Assembly (NCBI RefSeq): GCF_024438035.1 | Contig: NZ_JANFQF010000019.1 | Location: 55,676-119,675 of the forward strand | Length of the DNA: 64,000 nt | Reading direction: 5' to 3' | Source: Rhodococcus tibetensis | GTDB taxonomy: Bacteria; Actinomycetota; Actinomycetes; Mycobacteriales; Mycobacteriaceae | Shown here: positions 1 through 8,854 of the stretch, piece by piece | Numbering within the stretch: position 1 is the first letter of the stretch | Layout of the letters: each line of letters begins with the position of its first letter | Translations under genes and position numbers: made by a program | The notes under the pieces: model-generated | Seen by the model: the letters and a program-made list of their open reading frames with translations, nothing else | Database searches by the model: none | Told to the model about the DNA's origin: nothing

Positions 1-3000
1 CGTCGAACACGTCGCGAACACTGATCCGGTCCCCGACCGCTGCATTGACCCGCGCCACCAGGCGAGTGGCAATGAGGGAGTTCCCGCCGAGTGCGAAGAA
101 GTTGTCGTTGACTCCCACCCGTGCGATCCCGAGCAGGTCGGCGACCACAGAGGCCACTATCTCTTCGATCGGGTTGCGAGGAGCTGTGAATACTGAAGCC
201 GCCGCACTGAAGTTGGGTTCCGGTAACGCCTTTCGGTCGAGCTTACCGTTCGCGCTCATCGGCAACTCGTCCAACACCACCACCACCGACGGCACCATGA
301 ACCCCGGAAGCACCGCCGCCGCCGCCTCCCGCACCTCCCGCTCGTCCACCACCGCACCGCCCGCCGGCACCACATACCCGGCCAGATAATCCCCCGACGA
401 CCCACCACTACGCAGCACCACCACCGCCTGCGCCACACCCTCGTGCCGCAACAACACCGCCTCGATCTCCCCCAACTCCACCCGCTGACCCCGCACCTTC
501 ACCTGAAAATCAGTCCGCCCCACATACTCGAGCTCCCCACCCGACAACCACCGAGCCCGATCCCCCGTCCGATACAACCGCGAACCCGCACCGAACGGAT
601 CCGCCACAAACCGATCCGCCGTCAAATCCACCCGACCGTGATACCCCCGCGCCAACTGCGCACCCCCCAAATACAACTCCCCCACCACCCCCACCGGCAC
701 CGGCCGCAACCGCCCGTCCAGCACATACGTCTGCGTGTTCCACACCGGCACCCCGATCGGCACCCCCGCCGTATCCGCATCGGTAACCTCATGAAACGTC
801 ACATCCACCGACGCCTCCGTCGGACCGTACAAATTGTGCACCCGAACACCAGGCACCAACGCCCGCGTCCTCGACGCCACCTGCGCAGCCAACGCCTCAC
901 CCGAGACGAACACCCGCCGCACACTCGTACACCCCACCGCCGCCGGCTCCGCAACGAACACCGCCAACATCGACGGCACGAAATGCACCGTCGTCACCCC
1001 ATACTCGACGATCACCCTCGCCAAATACACCGGATCCCGATGCCCACCCGGCTCCGCAACCACCAACCGCGCCCCCACCTGCAACGGCCAGATCAACTCC
1101 CACACCGACACATCGAACGTCACCGGCGTCTTCTGCAACACCACATCGTCGGCCCCCAACCCATACCGATCCTGCATCCACAACAACCGATTCACGATGC
1201 CCGCATGCGACACCGCCACACCCTTCGGCCGACCCGTCGAACCCGACGTGAACATCACATACGCAACATTGTCCGGACGCAACGGCCCCAACCGATCACC
1301 ATCACCAATCACATCCCCCGACAACCCCGACACATCAACAACATCGACCTCGACAACAACAACCCCTCCCGGCAACAACCCCCGATCCCCCGACGTACTC
1401 AAGACCACCACCGGACACACCACACCCAACACATACTCGACTCGCTCACCAGGCTGATCCAGATCAACCGGAACATACCCACCACCCGCCTCGAGCACCG
1501 CGTAAATCCCCACCAACAACTCGACCGAACGCCCGATCGCGATCCCCACCAACGACTCCGGACCCACCCCCACGCCGATCAAGTACCGCGCCAACCGACG
1601 GACCCGCACACCGAACTCCCCATACGACAACACCACCCCCCCACACACCACCGCCGCAGCATCCCGACTACCCACGACCCGCGCCTCGAACAACCCCACC
1701 AACGTCACCCACGGCACCTCACGCACCGTCGCATTCCACGACCCCACCACCAAACCTCGCTCCCCCGGCGCGAGCACGTCGATATCTCCTACCGGGACAA
1801 CGGGACTCGACACCACAGCCCGTAGAATCCGGACCAACCGCTCACCGAACCCCACCACCGTCGCCCGGTCGAATACGTCCGAAGCGAACGTGAACGCTGC
1901 GGAGATGCCCGCTGCGATTCCCGACCCGTCGTATCGCTCCGCGAGCGTCAACTGCAGATCGAACTTGCACACACCGCTTCCGACCTCGACCGTCTCCGCG
2001 GTGAGTCCCGGCAGTTCCAGGTGGGCCGTCACCGTGTTCTGGAACTCCAGCAACACCTGGAACAGCGGTGAATAGGTGGTCGATCGACCCGGCTCGAGCG
2101 CCTCCACGACACTCTCGAAGGGCACTTCCGTGTGACCGAATGCCCCGAGATCCGCTTCTCGGGCGCACGAAAGCATCTGGGCAAACGTCATTCCGGGTTC
2201 CACCGCCGTCCGCAGTACCAGTGTGTTGACGAACATGCCCACCAGGTCATCGAGTGCTTCTTCGCCACGTCCTGCGATCGGTGTCCCGATTGCGATGTCA
2301 TCCGATCCGCTCAGCCGGGCGGACAACACCGCGAGAACCGCGTGCATCACCATGAACATCGTCGCGTCGTGTTTTCGCGCGAGCAGGAGAAGGTCCCGAT
2401 GCAGTTCCGCAGGCACCGAGAACGAGGCAGTCTCTCCCCGCAACGACCTGTTCGCGGGTCGCGGCCGATCCAAGGGGAGGGTTATCGCGTCGGGAAGACC
2501 GGAGAGCGTCTTCTTCCAGTACGCCAACTGCGCCGACATCACGCTCTGGGGATCCCGATCACTGCCGAGGATCGCCCTCTGCCAGAGGCTGTAGTCGGCG
2601 TACTGCACCGGGAGTGGGAGCCAGTCCGGTATCTGCTGCTGAACCCGCGCCGAGTACGCCACCATCAGGTCGCGGGCCAGAGGCGCCAGCGACGCCCCAT
2701 CCGCCGCAATGTGGTGCACCACGAGCACGAGGACGTGCTCGTCGGGGCCGGTCCGCAGCAGTGCACCACGCACGGGCACCTCCGCGCTGACGTCGAAGCC
2801 CTGAGCCGTCAGCGCGGCAAGCCGTTCGCGCACCGCCTCCTCGTCTCCGAAGAATCTCGGCGCAAGATCCGGAACCACGTGCGCCGAGGGCACGATCACT
2901 TGCTGCGGTCCGTCCGCCGACGCCGGATACCTGGTGCGAAGCGATTCGTGTCGTTCGATGACATCCCCGACTGCGACCCGCAGCGCGTCCACCTCGAGGG

Positions 3001-6000
3001 CGCCGGACAGTCGGACCGCCATTGGAATGTTGTATGCAGGCGAGGACGTGTCGAACTGATTGATGAACCACACACGCTGCTGCGCAAGCGAAAGGGGGAT
3101 TCGATCCGGACGCTTCTGTGCCACCAGGCTCGGGCGGTCGGTGCCCCGCAAGCCGGCACGATCGATCCGCACCGCCAACGCTGCCGCCGTCGGCGCCTCG
3201 AACAGGTCCCGGACACCGAGGTCGACGCCCAGTGCGACATTGACGCGCGCGATGACTCTTGTTGCAACCAGCGAGTTTCCGCCGAGGTCGAAGAAGTCGT
3301 CGTCGACACTGAATTGCTTCACTCCCAGGACGTCCCCGAAGACCTGCGCCACGGCCTGCTCCACCGGGTTCGCCGGTGCACGAGATTCGGTCGCCGCCCC
3401 GACGAATTCCGGCGCCGGCAAAGCCGCACGGTCGAGCTTGCCCACCGGCGTCATCGGTAGCTCGTGCAGCACCACGATCGCTGACGGAATCAAGTGAGTC
3501 GGCAGTTGCTCGTGGGCATAGTTCATCAGCTCGGCGGTTGCGAGCCGCTGCCCGGCTACCGGCAGTACGTACGAGACGAGGACCGTGTCTCCGGACGGCG
3601 CCGTTCGCGGCATCGTCACGGCATTTCTCACGCGCGGGTGAGTGTAGAGGACTGTGTCGATCTCACCGGGTTCGACGCGGAACCCACGGACCTTCACCTG
3701 GAAGTCGGTGCGGCCCATGTACTCGATGGTGTGGTCCGCTCGCCACCGCACCACATCGCCCGTTCGATACATTCGGCTGCCAGGACCGCCGAAGGGGTCG
3801 GCCACGAAGCGTTCCGCAGTCAACGCAGGTTTGCCGTGATATCCGCGCGCCAGCGCGTCGCCCGCGAGATACAGCTCCCCGGCCACCCCGACCGGTACCG
3901 GCTTCATCCGCGCATCGAGGACGACCTCGTGGAATCCGCGAAGCGGTCCACCCAGGGTGATTGCTCCCGCCTGCGACATCGGTTCACTGATGTTTGCCAT
4001 GATGGTGGTCTCGGTCGGCCCGTACGCGTTGCACAAGCGGCGGCCCGGCGCCCACCGCTTGACGAGTTCCGGCGGACACACCTCGCCACCGAACACCACG
4101 TCCTGAAAGTCGGTGAGCCCGTCCGGGTCGATCGATCCGAGCGCAGCAGTTGTGATGAACCCGTGAGTGACCCGCTCCGCTTTCAGGAGCCGAGCCAACT
4201 CGGTTCCGCCGTAGACCGTCGGCGGGACGATCACCATGGTTGCACCGGCACCGAAGGCTTGCAGGTACTCGAAGAGGGACGCGTCGAAGCTCGGGGTCGA
4301 GAAGTGCAGAGTCCGTGATGTGTGCGTCGCCCCGAATCGTGAGCGTTGCTCGGCTGCGAAGCTGTCCAGGCCAGCGTGGGTGACCGACACTCCTTTGGGC
4401 ATACCCGTCGAACCGGACGTGTAGATCACGTATGCCGCATTCCCCATGCGGAGGGGTCGGACCCGCTCGTCGTCCGTGACGACGGATACCGGCTGAGCCG
4501 CGCAGAGAGTTCGGAATTCGGCGTCGTCGAGTACCAGCCACGGGATCGAATCGGGCAGGCGGGAACACTCGGCAGACACCGTCACACCCACGGCTGCACA
4601 CGAATCGGCGAGCATGTGCTCGATGCGCTCGGCCGGATAGTTCGGGTCCACCGGCACGAATGCCGCGCCCGATTTAGCTACCGCCAGCATTGACAGGACC
4701 GACTCGATCGAGCGCGCCATGCCCAATGCGACAGCGTTTTCCGGACCGATGCCGCGTGCGACCAAGACCCGCGCCAGTTGGTTCGAGCGCTCGTCCAATT
4801 CTCGATAGGTCATCTCGACGTCGCGAGTGGAGAGTGCGATACCGGCAGGATGGGTTCTCGCTGCCGCTTCGAACAGTTCGGGCAGCGTGCGTTCCGAGCC
4901 ACCCGGCACGCCGGAAACCGGAACGAGGGTCGCTCGTTCGGCGTCGGAGAGGATATCGATGTCTCCGACACCGATCCCCGGGTCGGCGGTGATCGTCTCC
5001 AGAATTCGGCGGAACCGTGTTCCCAGGCGCACCATCGTTTCGGGGTCGAAGAGATCGGTGGCGAATACGAGGCTCACCGTGATGCCGGCCGGGAGGCCGC
5101 CGGTGTCGAAGAATGCCGCCGTAGTCACCCGAAGGTCGAATCGTCCGATCTCGGGTCGAATACCCGCTGCCTTGTCGTGGCGGTCGAAGAGCACCTGGAC
5201 GATCGGCGAATACGCCGCGGAATCGGCGACCTCGAGCGCCCGCACCAACTGCTCGAAAGGAAGGTCGGAGTGCTCGAACGCCTCCTCTTCCACTTCTCGA
5301 ACGTGGCTGAGCAGGGCGGTGAAGGACATGTCCGGTCGGACGCGGCTCCGCAGCACCACGATGTTCTGACTGCCGTCCACCGCGGCAGTCGTTCCGATGC
5401 CCACATCCGAGGTACCCGCAACCCGGTTCAGAAGAACTGCCAGGGCCGCATGCAGGACAGGAAGGGTCGTCGTGTCGTGTTCTCGCGCCAGCGCGACCAC
5501 TCTGCGATGAGTTTCTGCACCGATCGGGAGGCCGACCCGATCCACCCGCAGGGATTGCGCGGCAGGTCGAGCCCGATCGGAAGGCAGGTTCAGCACTTCG
5601 GGAAGACCCGACAGCCGTTCCGTCCAGAACTCGATATGCCCTGCTGCGAGGCGTAGCCGCTCGCCTTCGCGGGCTGTCGCCCGGTGAACGGTCGAGAGCG
5701 AGGCATGGGGGTCGGCCGCGATGAACTCTTCCAGCAACTCGACGAATTGGCGGTGGTGCGTGCGCAGGGCCGCGTCCTCGTACCGATTCGGATTCGCCCG
5801 AAAATCGACGGAGATGTCGGCTGGAGTGCCGCTCGAGTACACGTTGACCAGGAGATCTTCCACCGGACCGGACGTGACGATGTGGTATTCGCCGACCAGA
5901 CTTCCGAGCTGAACGTCGTGACGGAAGAGCATGACGTTGACCATCGGCCCGTACAGCCGGGCACCACTGCTCGCGCTCATGTCGCGGCGGATGTCGTCGA

Positions 6001-7009
6001 GACTGCACCGCTGGTGCCGCAACGCGCCCATCAGCTCACGCTGAACCCGCGACACCAGGTCGGCGAGGGTGTCTCCTTCTTCGAGCGAGATCGACAGGGG
6101 CGCGACATTGACCATCATGCCGCCCGAATTGCGCAGCAATGACGTTGTCCGGCCGGACAGCGGAACGTGCACCAGTACACGGGTCTTCCCGGTCAGGCGC
6201 GACAGGTAACAGGCGAAGGCGGCGATGATCGTGGCGGCAGCGGTCGCAGTCGCCTGCCGTCCGGAACCGTGGATGCCGGCAACGGCCGCCTCGGACAGCA
6301 AGGCGCTCTCGATCTTGCTCCGAGCGACTGCCGGCGCAGACCGTGCGGCCAAAGTCGATCCTTCGACGCCCTTGATGCGCTCGGCCCAGTACTCCCGATC
6401 CGCCGAGTATCGATCCGAGGATCGATAGCGGGCGTCGATGTCGTACAGCTCACGCAGAGTTGCCGCTCGCCTCGGATCCGGTTCCCGAGCAGCCGCCGAG
6501 GCCGAGTAGCGGTGCGCGATGCGGCTGAGCATCGTCATGGCGGCGTATCCGTCGAGCGCGACATGGTGGATGCGGCTGTACCAGAGGTAGTGCGACTCTC
6601 CCACGCACAGGATCGAGGTCTCGACCAGTCGATCGACATCGAGATCGAGTGGTGTTCGGTAGTCCTTGTCCATCCATTCGTGCGCGGCCGCGACCGGGTC
6701 GTCCTCGCCGCGAAAGTCGAGGAAGACGATCGACGTGTCGGTCGCGTGGTCCACGTACTGCATCGGCCGGCCGTCGACCTCGATCACCTTGAGAAAGGGT
6801 GACTGGAACTCGCGACCCGCGGCGACGGTTTCCTTACGCAACAGATCCACGTCGAGATCGCCGTGCAACTCCACGTACTGCGCTATCGAGATCGGTACCG
6901 CAGGCTCGAGTTGCTGAGCGAACCAGGTGGCGCGCTGCGCCGCGGACAGCGGGAAGAGCACCGCGTCCGGAATTGGTGTCCCCGGGTTGGGCGTGTCGAG
7001 ACGTTTCAC
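1..7009 (-). CDS. Non-ribosomal peptide synthetase, first two modules (C-halfC-A-T-C-A-T...), 3' end outside the window
   Basis: Reads leftwards and is open to the window edge: 2336 codons are present without a stop. The start is GTG at 7009, preceded by GGAGGAG about five bases upstream. Domains: C1 with HHVALDG (His148/His149/Asp153); a second C domain's C-terminal half at about residues 440-670; A1 with YTSGSTGMPKG near residue 863; T1 with FFDLGGNSL (Ser1246); C2 with HHIAADG (His1432); A2 with FTSGSTGRPKG near residue 1920; T2 with FFALGGNSL (Ser2311). I checked that all these motifs share one frame. Aligning to the GrsA positions gives D-V-W-H-F-S-L-V-D for A2, the classical serine code, and D-A-F-F-V-G-A-I-M for A1, which I cannot assign and which suggests a hydrophobic residue. 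The N-terminal C domain has no loading module, so the line is either acylated by a starter C domain or fed by another enzyme. No epimerase or thioesterase lies within the window. Confidence 0.95.
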   Translation of the reverse strand, partial: MKRLDTPNPGTPIPDAVLFPLSAAQRATWFAQQLEPAVPISIAQYVELHGDLDVDLLRKETVAAGREFQSPFLKVIEVDGRPMQYVDHATDTSIVFLDFRGEDDPVAAAHEWMDKDYRTPLDLDVDRLVETSILCVGESHYLWYSRIHHVALDGYAAMTMLSRIAHRYSASAAAREPDPRRAATLRELYDIDARYRSSDRYSADREYWAERIKGVEGSTLAARSAPAVARSKIESALLSEAAVAGIHGSGRQATATAAATIIAAFACYLSRLTGKTRVLVHVPLSGRTTSLLRNSGGMMVNVAPLSISLEEGDTLADLVSRVQRELMGALRHQRCSLDDIRRDMSASSGARLYGPMVNVMLFRHDVQLGSLVGEYHIVTSGPVEDLLVNVYSSGTPADISVDFRANPNRYEDAALRTHHRQFVELLEEFIAADPHASLSTVHRATAREGERLRLAAGHIEFWTERLSGLPEVLNLPSDRARPAAQSLRVDRVGLPIGAETHRRVVALAREHDTTTLPVLHAALAVLLNRVAGTSDVGIGTTAAVDGSQNIVVLRSRVRPDMSFTALLSHVREVEEEAFEHSDLPFEQLVRALEVADSAAYSPIVQVLFDRHDKAAGIRPEIGRFDLRVTTAAFFDTGGLPAGITVSLVFATDLFDPETMVRLGTRFRRILETITADPGIGVGDIDILSDAERATLVPVSGVPGGSERTLPELFEAAARTHPAGIALSTRDVEMTYRELDERSNQLARVLVARGIGPENAVALGMARSIESVLSMLAVAKSGAAFVPVDPNYPAERIEHMLADSCAAVGVTVSAECSRLPDSIPWLVLDDAEFRTLCAAQPVSVVTDDERVRPLRMGNAAYVIYTSGSTGMPKGVSVTHAGLDSFAAEQRSRFGATHTSRTLHFSTPSFDASLFEYLQAFGAGATMVIVPPTVYGGTELARLLKAERVTHGFITTAALGSIDPDGLTDFQDVVFGGEVCPPELVKRWAPGRRLCNAYGPTETTIMANISEPMSQAGAITLGGPLRGFHEVVLDARMKPVPVGVAGELYLAGDALARGYHGKPALTAERFVADPFGGPGSRMYRTGDVVRWRADHTIEYMGRTDFQVKVRGFRVEPGEIDTVLYTHPRVRNAVTMPRTAPSGDTVLVSYVLPVAGQRLATAELMNYAHEQLPTHLIPSAIVVLHELPMTPVGKLDRAALPAPEFVGAATESRAPANPVEQAVAQVFGDVLGVKQFSVDDDFFDLGGNSLVATRVIARVNVALGVDLGVRDLFEAPTAAALAVRIDRAGLRGTDRPSLVAQKRPDRIPLSLAQQRVWFINQFDTSSPAYNIPMAVRLSGALEVDALRVAVGDVIERHESLRTRYPASADGPQQVIVPSAHVVPDLAPRFFGDEEAVRERLAALTAQGFDVSAEVPVRGALLRTGPDEHVLVLVVHHIAADGASLAPLARDLMVAYSARVQQQIPDWLPLPVQYADYSLWQRAILGSDRDPQSVMSAQLAYWKKTLSGLPDAITLPLDRPRPANRSLRGETASFSVPAELHRDLLLLARKHDATMFMVMHAVLAVLSARLSGSDDIAIGTPIAGRGEEALDDLVGMFVNTLVLRTAVEPGMTFAQMLSCAREADLGAFGHTEVPFESVVEALEPGRSTTYSPLFQVLLEFQNTVTAHLELPGLTAETVEVGSGVCKFDLQLTLAERYDGSGIAAGISAAFTFASDVFDRATVVGFGERLVRILRAVVSSPVVPVGDIDVLAPGERGLVVGSWNATVREVPWVTLVGLFEARVVGSRDAAAVVCGGVVLSYGEFGVRVRRLARYLIGVGVGPESLVGIAIGRSVELLVGIYAVLEAGGGYVPVDLDQPGERVEYVLGVVCPVVVLSTSGDRGLLPGGVVVVEVDVVDVSGLSGDVIGDGDRLGPLRPDNVAYVMFTSGSTGRPKGVAVSHAGIVNRLLWMQDRYGLGADDVVLQKTPVTFDVSVWELIWPLQVGARLVVAEPGGHRDPVYLARVIVEYGVTTVHFVPSMLAVFVAEPAAVGCTSVRRVFVSGEALAAQVASRTRALVPGVRVHNLYGPTEASVDVTFHEVTDADTAGVPIGVPVWNTQTYVLDGRLRPVPVGVVGELYLGGAQLARGYHGRVDLTADRFVADPFGAGSRLYRTGDRARWLSGGELEYVGRTDFQVKVRGQRVELGEIEAVLLRHEGVAQAVVVLRSGGSSGDYLAGYVVPAGGAVVDEREVREAAAAVLPGFMVPSVVVVLDELPMSANGKLDRKALPEPNFSAAASVFTAPRNPIEEIVASVVADLLGIARVGVNDNFFALGGNSLIATRLVARVNAAVGDRISVRDVFD
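265..1775 (-). other. Serine-type adenylation domain (A2) cassette of divergent codon usage inside the NRPS
   Basis: The coding strand here uses TTG, GTG, GCG and GGG almost exclusively, whereas flanking NRPS sequence uses mainly CTC, GTC, GCC and GGC. On the plus strand this shows as G-depleted, C-rich DNA: 1321-1380 holds 5 G and 28 C. The shift begins near the C2/A2 linker at about 1775 and ends near the NGKLDRK (A10) motif at about 240-265, so it matches the adenylation domain almost exactly. I infer an A-domain exchange by recombination. Boundaries are judged by eye and may be off by about 50 bases. Confidence 0.7.
5000..5690 (-). other. Half condensation domain (C-terminal part only) between C1 and A1 of the NRPS
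   Basis: After C1 runs to its normal end at about 5690, the protein continues in frame with a motif like HIEFWTERLSGLPEVLNLPS. This is the mid-domain motif found about 60 residues after HHxxxDG in C domains. The C-domain tail follows, with the SDLPFEQLV-like segment and the closing LVFATDLFDPETMVRLGTRF-like motif just before A1. There is no second HHxxxDG motif. I read this as an N-terminally deleted C domain of about 220 residues left beside a complete one. Confidence 0.7.
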
Positions 7010-7278
7010 GGCGGCTCCTCCGCGTACGGTATCCCCGACCGGTGAAAACGTGGCCGCGTCCGAATCCGGACATGCGCATACGCGAGGCGGACAGTTCTCC
7101 CCGCCCCCCGGATCATTCGTTCGGCATCACCACAAATCACAACACTTCATGGTTGCATAGCTGTGCGGCTCTTTTGGGCGTATTTGCCCGCCGCAATTAC
7201 CGGCGTTTCAGGTCGGCTGAGCTGTGGAAACTCGACCCATGACAGTGCACGCAACGAGACAAGCGCGCTGCACCCGCA

Positions 7279-7644
7279 TCAGGGGCTGGTCCGGCAGCGT
7301 CGCAACTGGCCGGACAGGTATCGCTTGGCTCGGCGATGTCCACCCACGTTGTCGAGTTCGATGTCCAACGCGTTCAGGAGCGCCGCGAGCAGGCTCGCCT
7401 GCGGAGCCCAATCGTGCCGGCGACGGCACTGCGCGAGCCAATCGACCGGACCCGTGTGGCCACGGTCCGCGTTGCACCGCGGACACGCGGCGGCCTCGTT
7501 GGCCGCGATGCTGGGACCGCCTTTGAGTCTTGGCACCAAATGTTCGGTGGTCGGCGGGATCAGCGGTCCGAAACGACGACCACACCACAGGCATCGTCCA
7601 CCCTGTCTGTCGACAGCGAGGGCAAGTCTGGCGGTGCGGTTCAC
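7279..7644 (-). CDS. HNH endonuclease family protein
   Basis: 121 residues. It has a CLWC pair near residue 18, the HNH core EHLVPRLKGG with a downstream Asn, and a second pair CPRCNADRG, the usual zinc-clamped HNH fold. Lengths of 100-180 residues are common for stand-alone actinobacterial HNH proteins, which act on DNA, although targets are seldom known. It stands alone on the minus strand between the NRPS start and a small membrane protein. No restriction methylase or phage gene is next to it, so its role is open. Confidence 0.8.
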   Translation of the reverse strand: MNRTARLALAVDRQGGRCLWCGRRFGPLIPPTTEHLVPRLKGGPSIAANEAAACPRCNADRGHTGPVDWLAQCRRRHDWAPQASLLAALLNALDIELDNVGGHRRAKRYLSGQLRRCRTSP

Positions 7645-7771
7645 CCCTCGATCGTGACCGAGCTGCTCGCCGATTGCCAGCGCCGGCCCGTCCGCGACCC
7701 TTCTCTCCCCTCTCCAGACGCCGTCAGAGAACCACCACCGGCGTCTGCGACTGCATCGGCTGTCGGAGGTA

Positions 7772-8041
7772 TCAGGCGCTGCGTCGTGTCAGCTGCCAGC
7801 CACGGCGTGCAGCGATGAAGCCGGAGACCGCTCCAAGGACCGCGCTGACAATCAGGCCGGCCGCGAGAAACGGTATGGGGTTCACGGAGTCCATGTGTCC
7901 GGCGCTTCCCTCGGCGCCAAGCGGTTCGTAGCTCCCCACGTAGAAGCGCACCGGATACGACAGCCACCAGGCGAACAGGCCGGTGCACACCAAGCCCGCG
8001 GCGAGTCCGAGGGCCGTTCCGATCAGTATCAGTGTCCACAC
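7772..8041 (-). CDS. Small membrane protein with two transmembrane segments
   Basis: 89 residues. Hydrophobic segment 1 covers about residues 3-27 (LILIGTALGLAAGLVCTGLF...) and segment 2 about residues 57-78 (FLAAGLIVSAVLGAVSGFIA). A short polar loop contains Gly and Asp residues, and the tail is basic (RRGWQLTRRSA), so that end is probably cytoplasmic. I do not recognise a family. It lies 127 bases upstream of the HNH gene on the same strand with no evident functional link. Confidence 0.65.
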   Translation of the reverse strand: MWTLILIGTALGLAAGLVCTGLFAWWLSYPVRFYVGSYEPLGAEGSAGHMDSVNPIPFLAAGLIVSAVLGAVSGFIAARRGWQLTRRSA

Positions 8042-8253
8042 AAGATCAACTTCGCGATCGCCAGCTCATTTGTTACTGCGGTCTATCGTGCGAACGACGC
8101 CCGATGCCATTTCGTCTCGACCTGCGTAACCCTGAAAACTTCAGCTCCCGCGAACACGGAAAGCCCTGCTGCAGAGGATTACATCGGCTCAGGCTCCGCG
8201 TCATGGTGGAAAATGACCCGGCAGCGCCGTCGAGGACGTCGACGGTGTGTGCG

Positions 8254-8854
8254 ATGAATAACGTCACGAGGGTCCTCCACTTCACCGCGACAGCCGACAC
8301 CAGTCCACGGGATGAGTACGCCGAAATGCTTATCACGCAGTCCTTGCCGCCGGCGCGAAACGAGTACTCGTCGCCCCGACTTTGCCCGGCGCCATCAATG
8401 GCGGCGACCTGATCGGGACAGCGCCCGAGCCGCCTCTACCGCGCCCTGCTCCTGCGCGTCCAGTCGAGCACGCCGGACTCCGTCGTCGAATGGTTCGAGC
8501 GAGCGGGACCGGCTTCGGATGCCAAAACACATTTCGTCGATCGCGGCGTGGCAGCTCAGCCGAGTCAAATGCGGTTCTGGCTCCCAGCGGTGGACCCATG
8601 TGTTCGAGCAGGAGTTCACCGACCATGGTGCCGTACTGGGTCAGTACTTGAACCACCCGATCCACTGGAGTGTCGTGGACCGGTGGTTGGACCCCGAGTG
8701 CAGCGACATCATCGTTCGAGACCGCGTGTGCCATACGAATCGCCGATACCAGGTCGAGTTCTACCGGCCGGATCGGGCGGACCGCTCCTGCTATTTCGGT
8801 CGTTACGACATGGTCACCGTGTCGGCAATGCAGAATCGCCTCACCGGAGGGTGA
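8254..8854 (+). pseudogene. Dabb-type (stress-responsive alpha/beta barrel) protein, broken by about three frameshifts
   Basis: No single frame is intact, but homologous-looking segments follow each other across frames. MNNVTRVLHFTATA starts at 8254, then AAGAKRVLVAPTLPGAINGG from 8346 in another frame, then RLYRALLLRVQSSTPDSVVEW from about 8433, and finally WTHVFEQEF...YLNHPIHWSVVDRWLDPE from about 8600 in the frame that stops at 8854. The WTHVxE...YLxHPxHxxVVDRW pattern is typical of the Dabb fold. The first shift looks like loss of one C at 8341-8345. An intact ORF from ATG 8519 could still give a 111-residue C-terminal piece. The 3' end overlaps the convergent oxidoreductase by 14 bases. 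Confidence 0.55.

Noticed and set aside
443..1825. Long plus-strand open frame (460 codons) rich in Pro, His and Arg
   Set aside because: It is antisense to the serine A domain; the unusual codon bias there removes stops on the opposite strand. The composition is not protein-like.
7010..7278. Iron-box (IdeR/DtxR) promoter for the NRPS
   Set aside because: No 19-base TTAGGTTAGGCTAACCTAA-like palindrome is visible, so a siderophore assignment is not supported.
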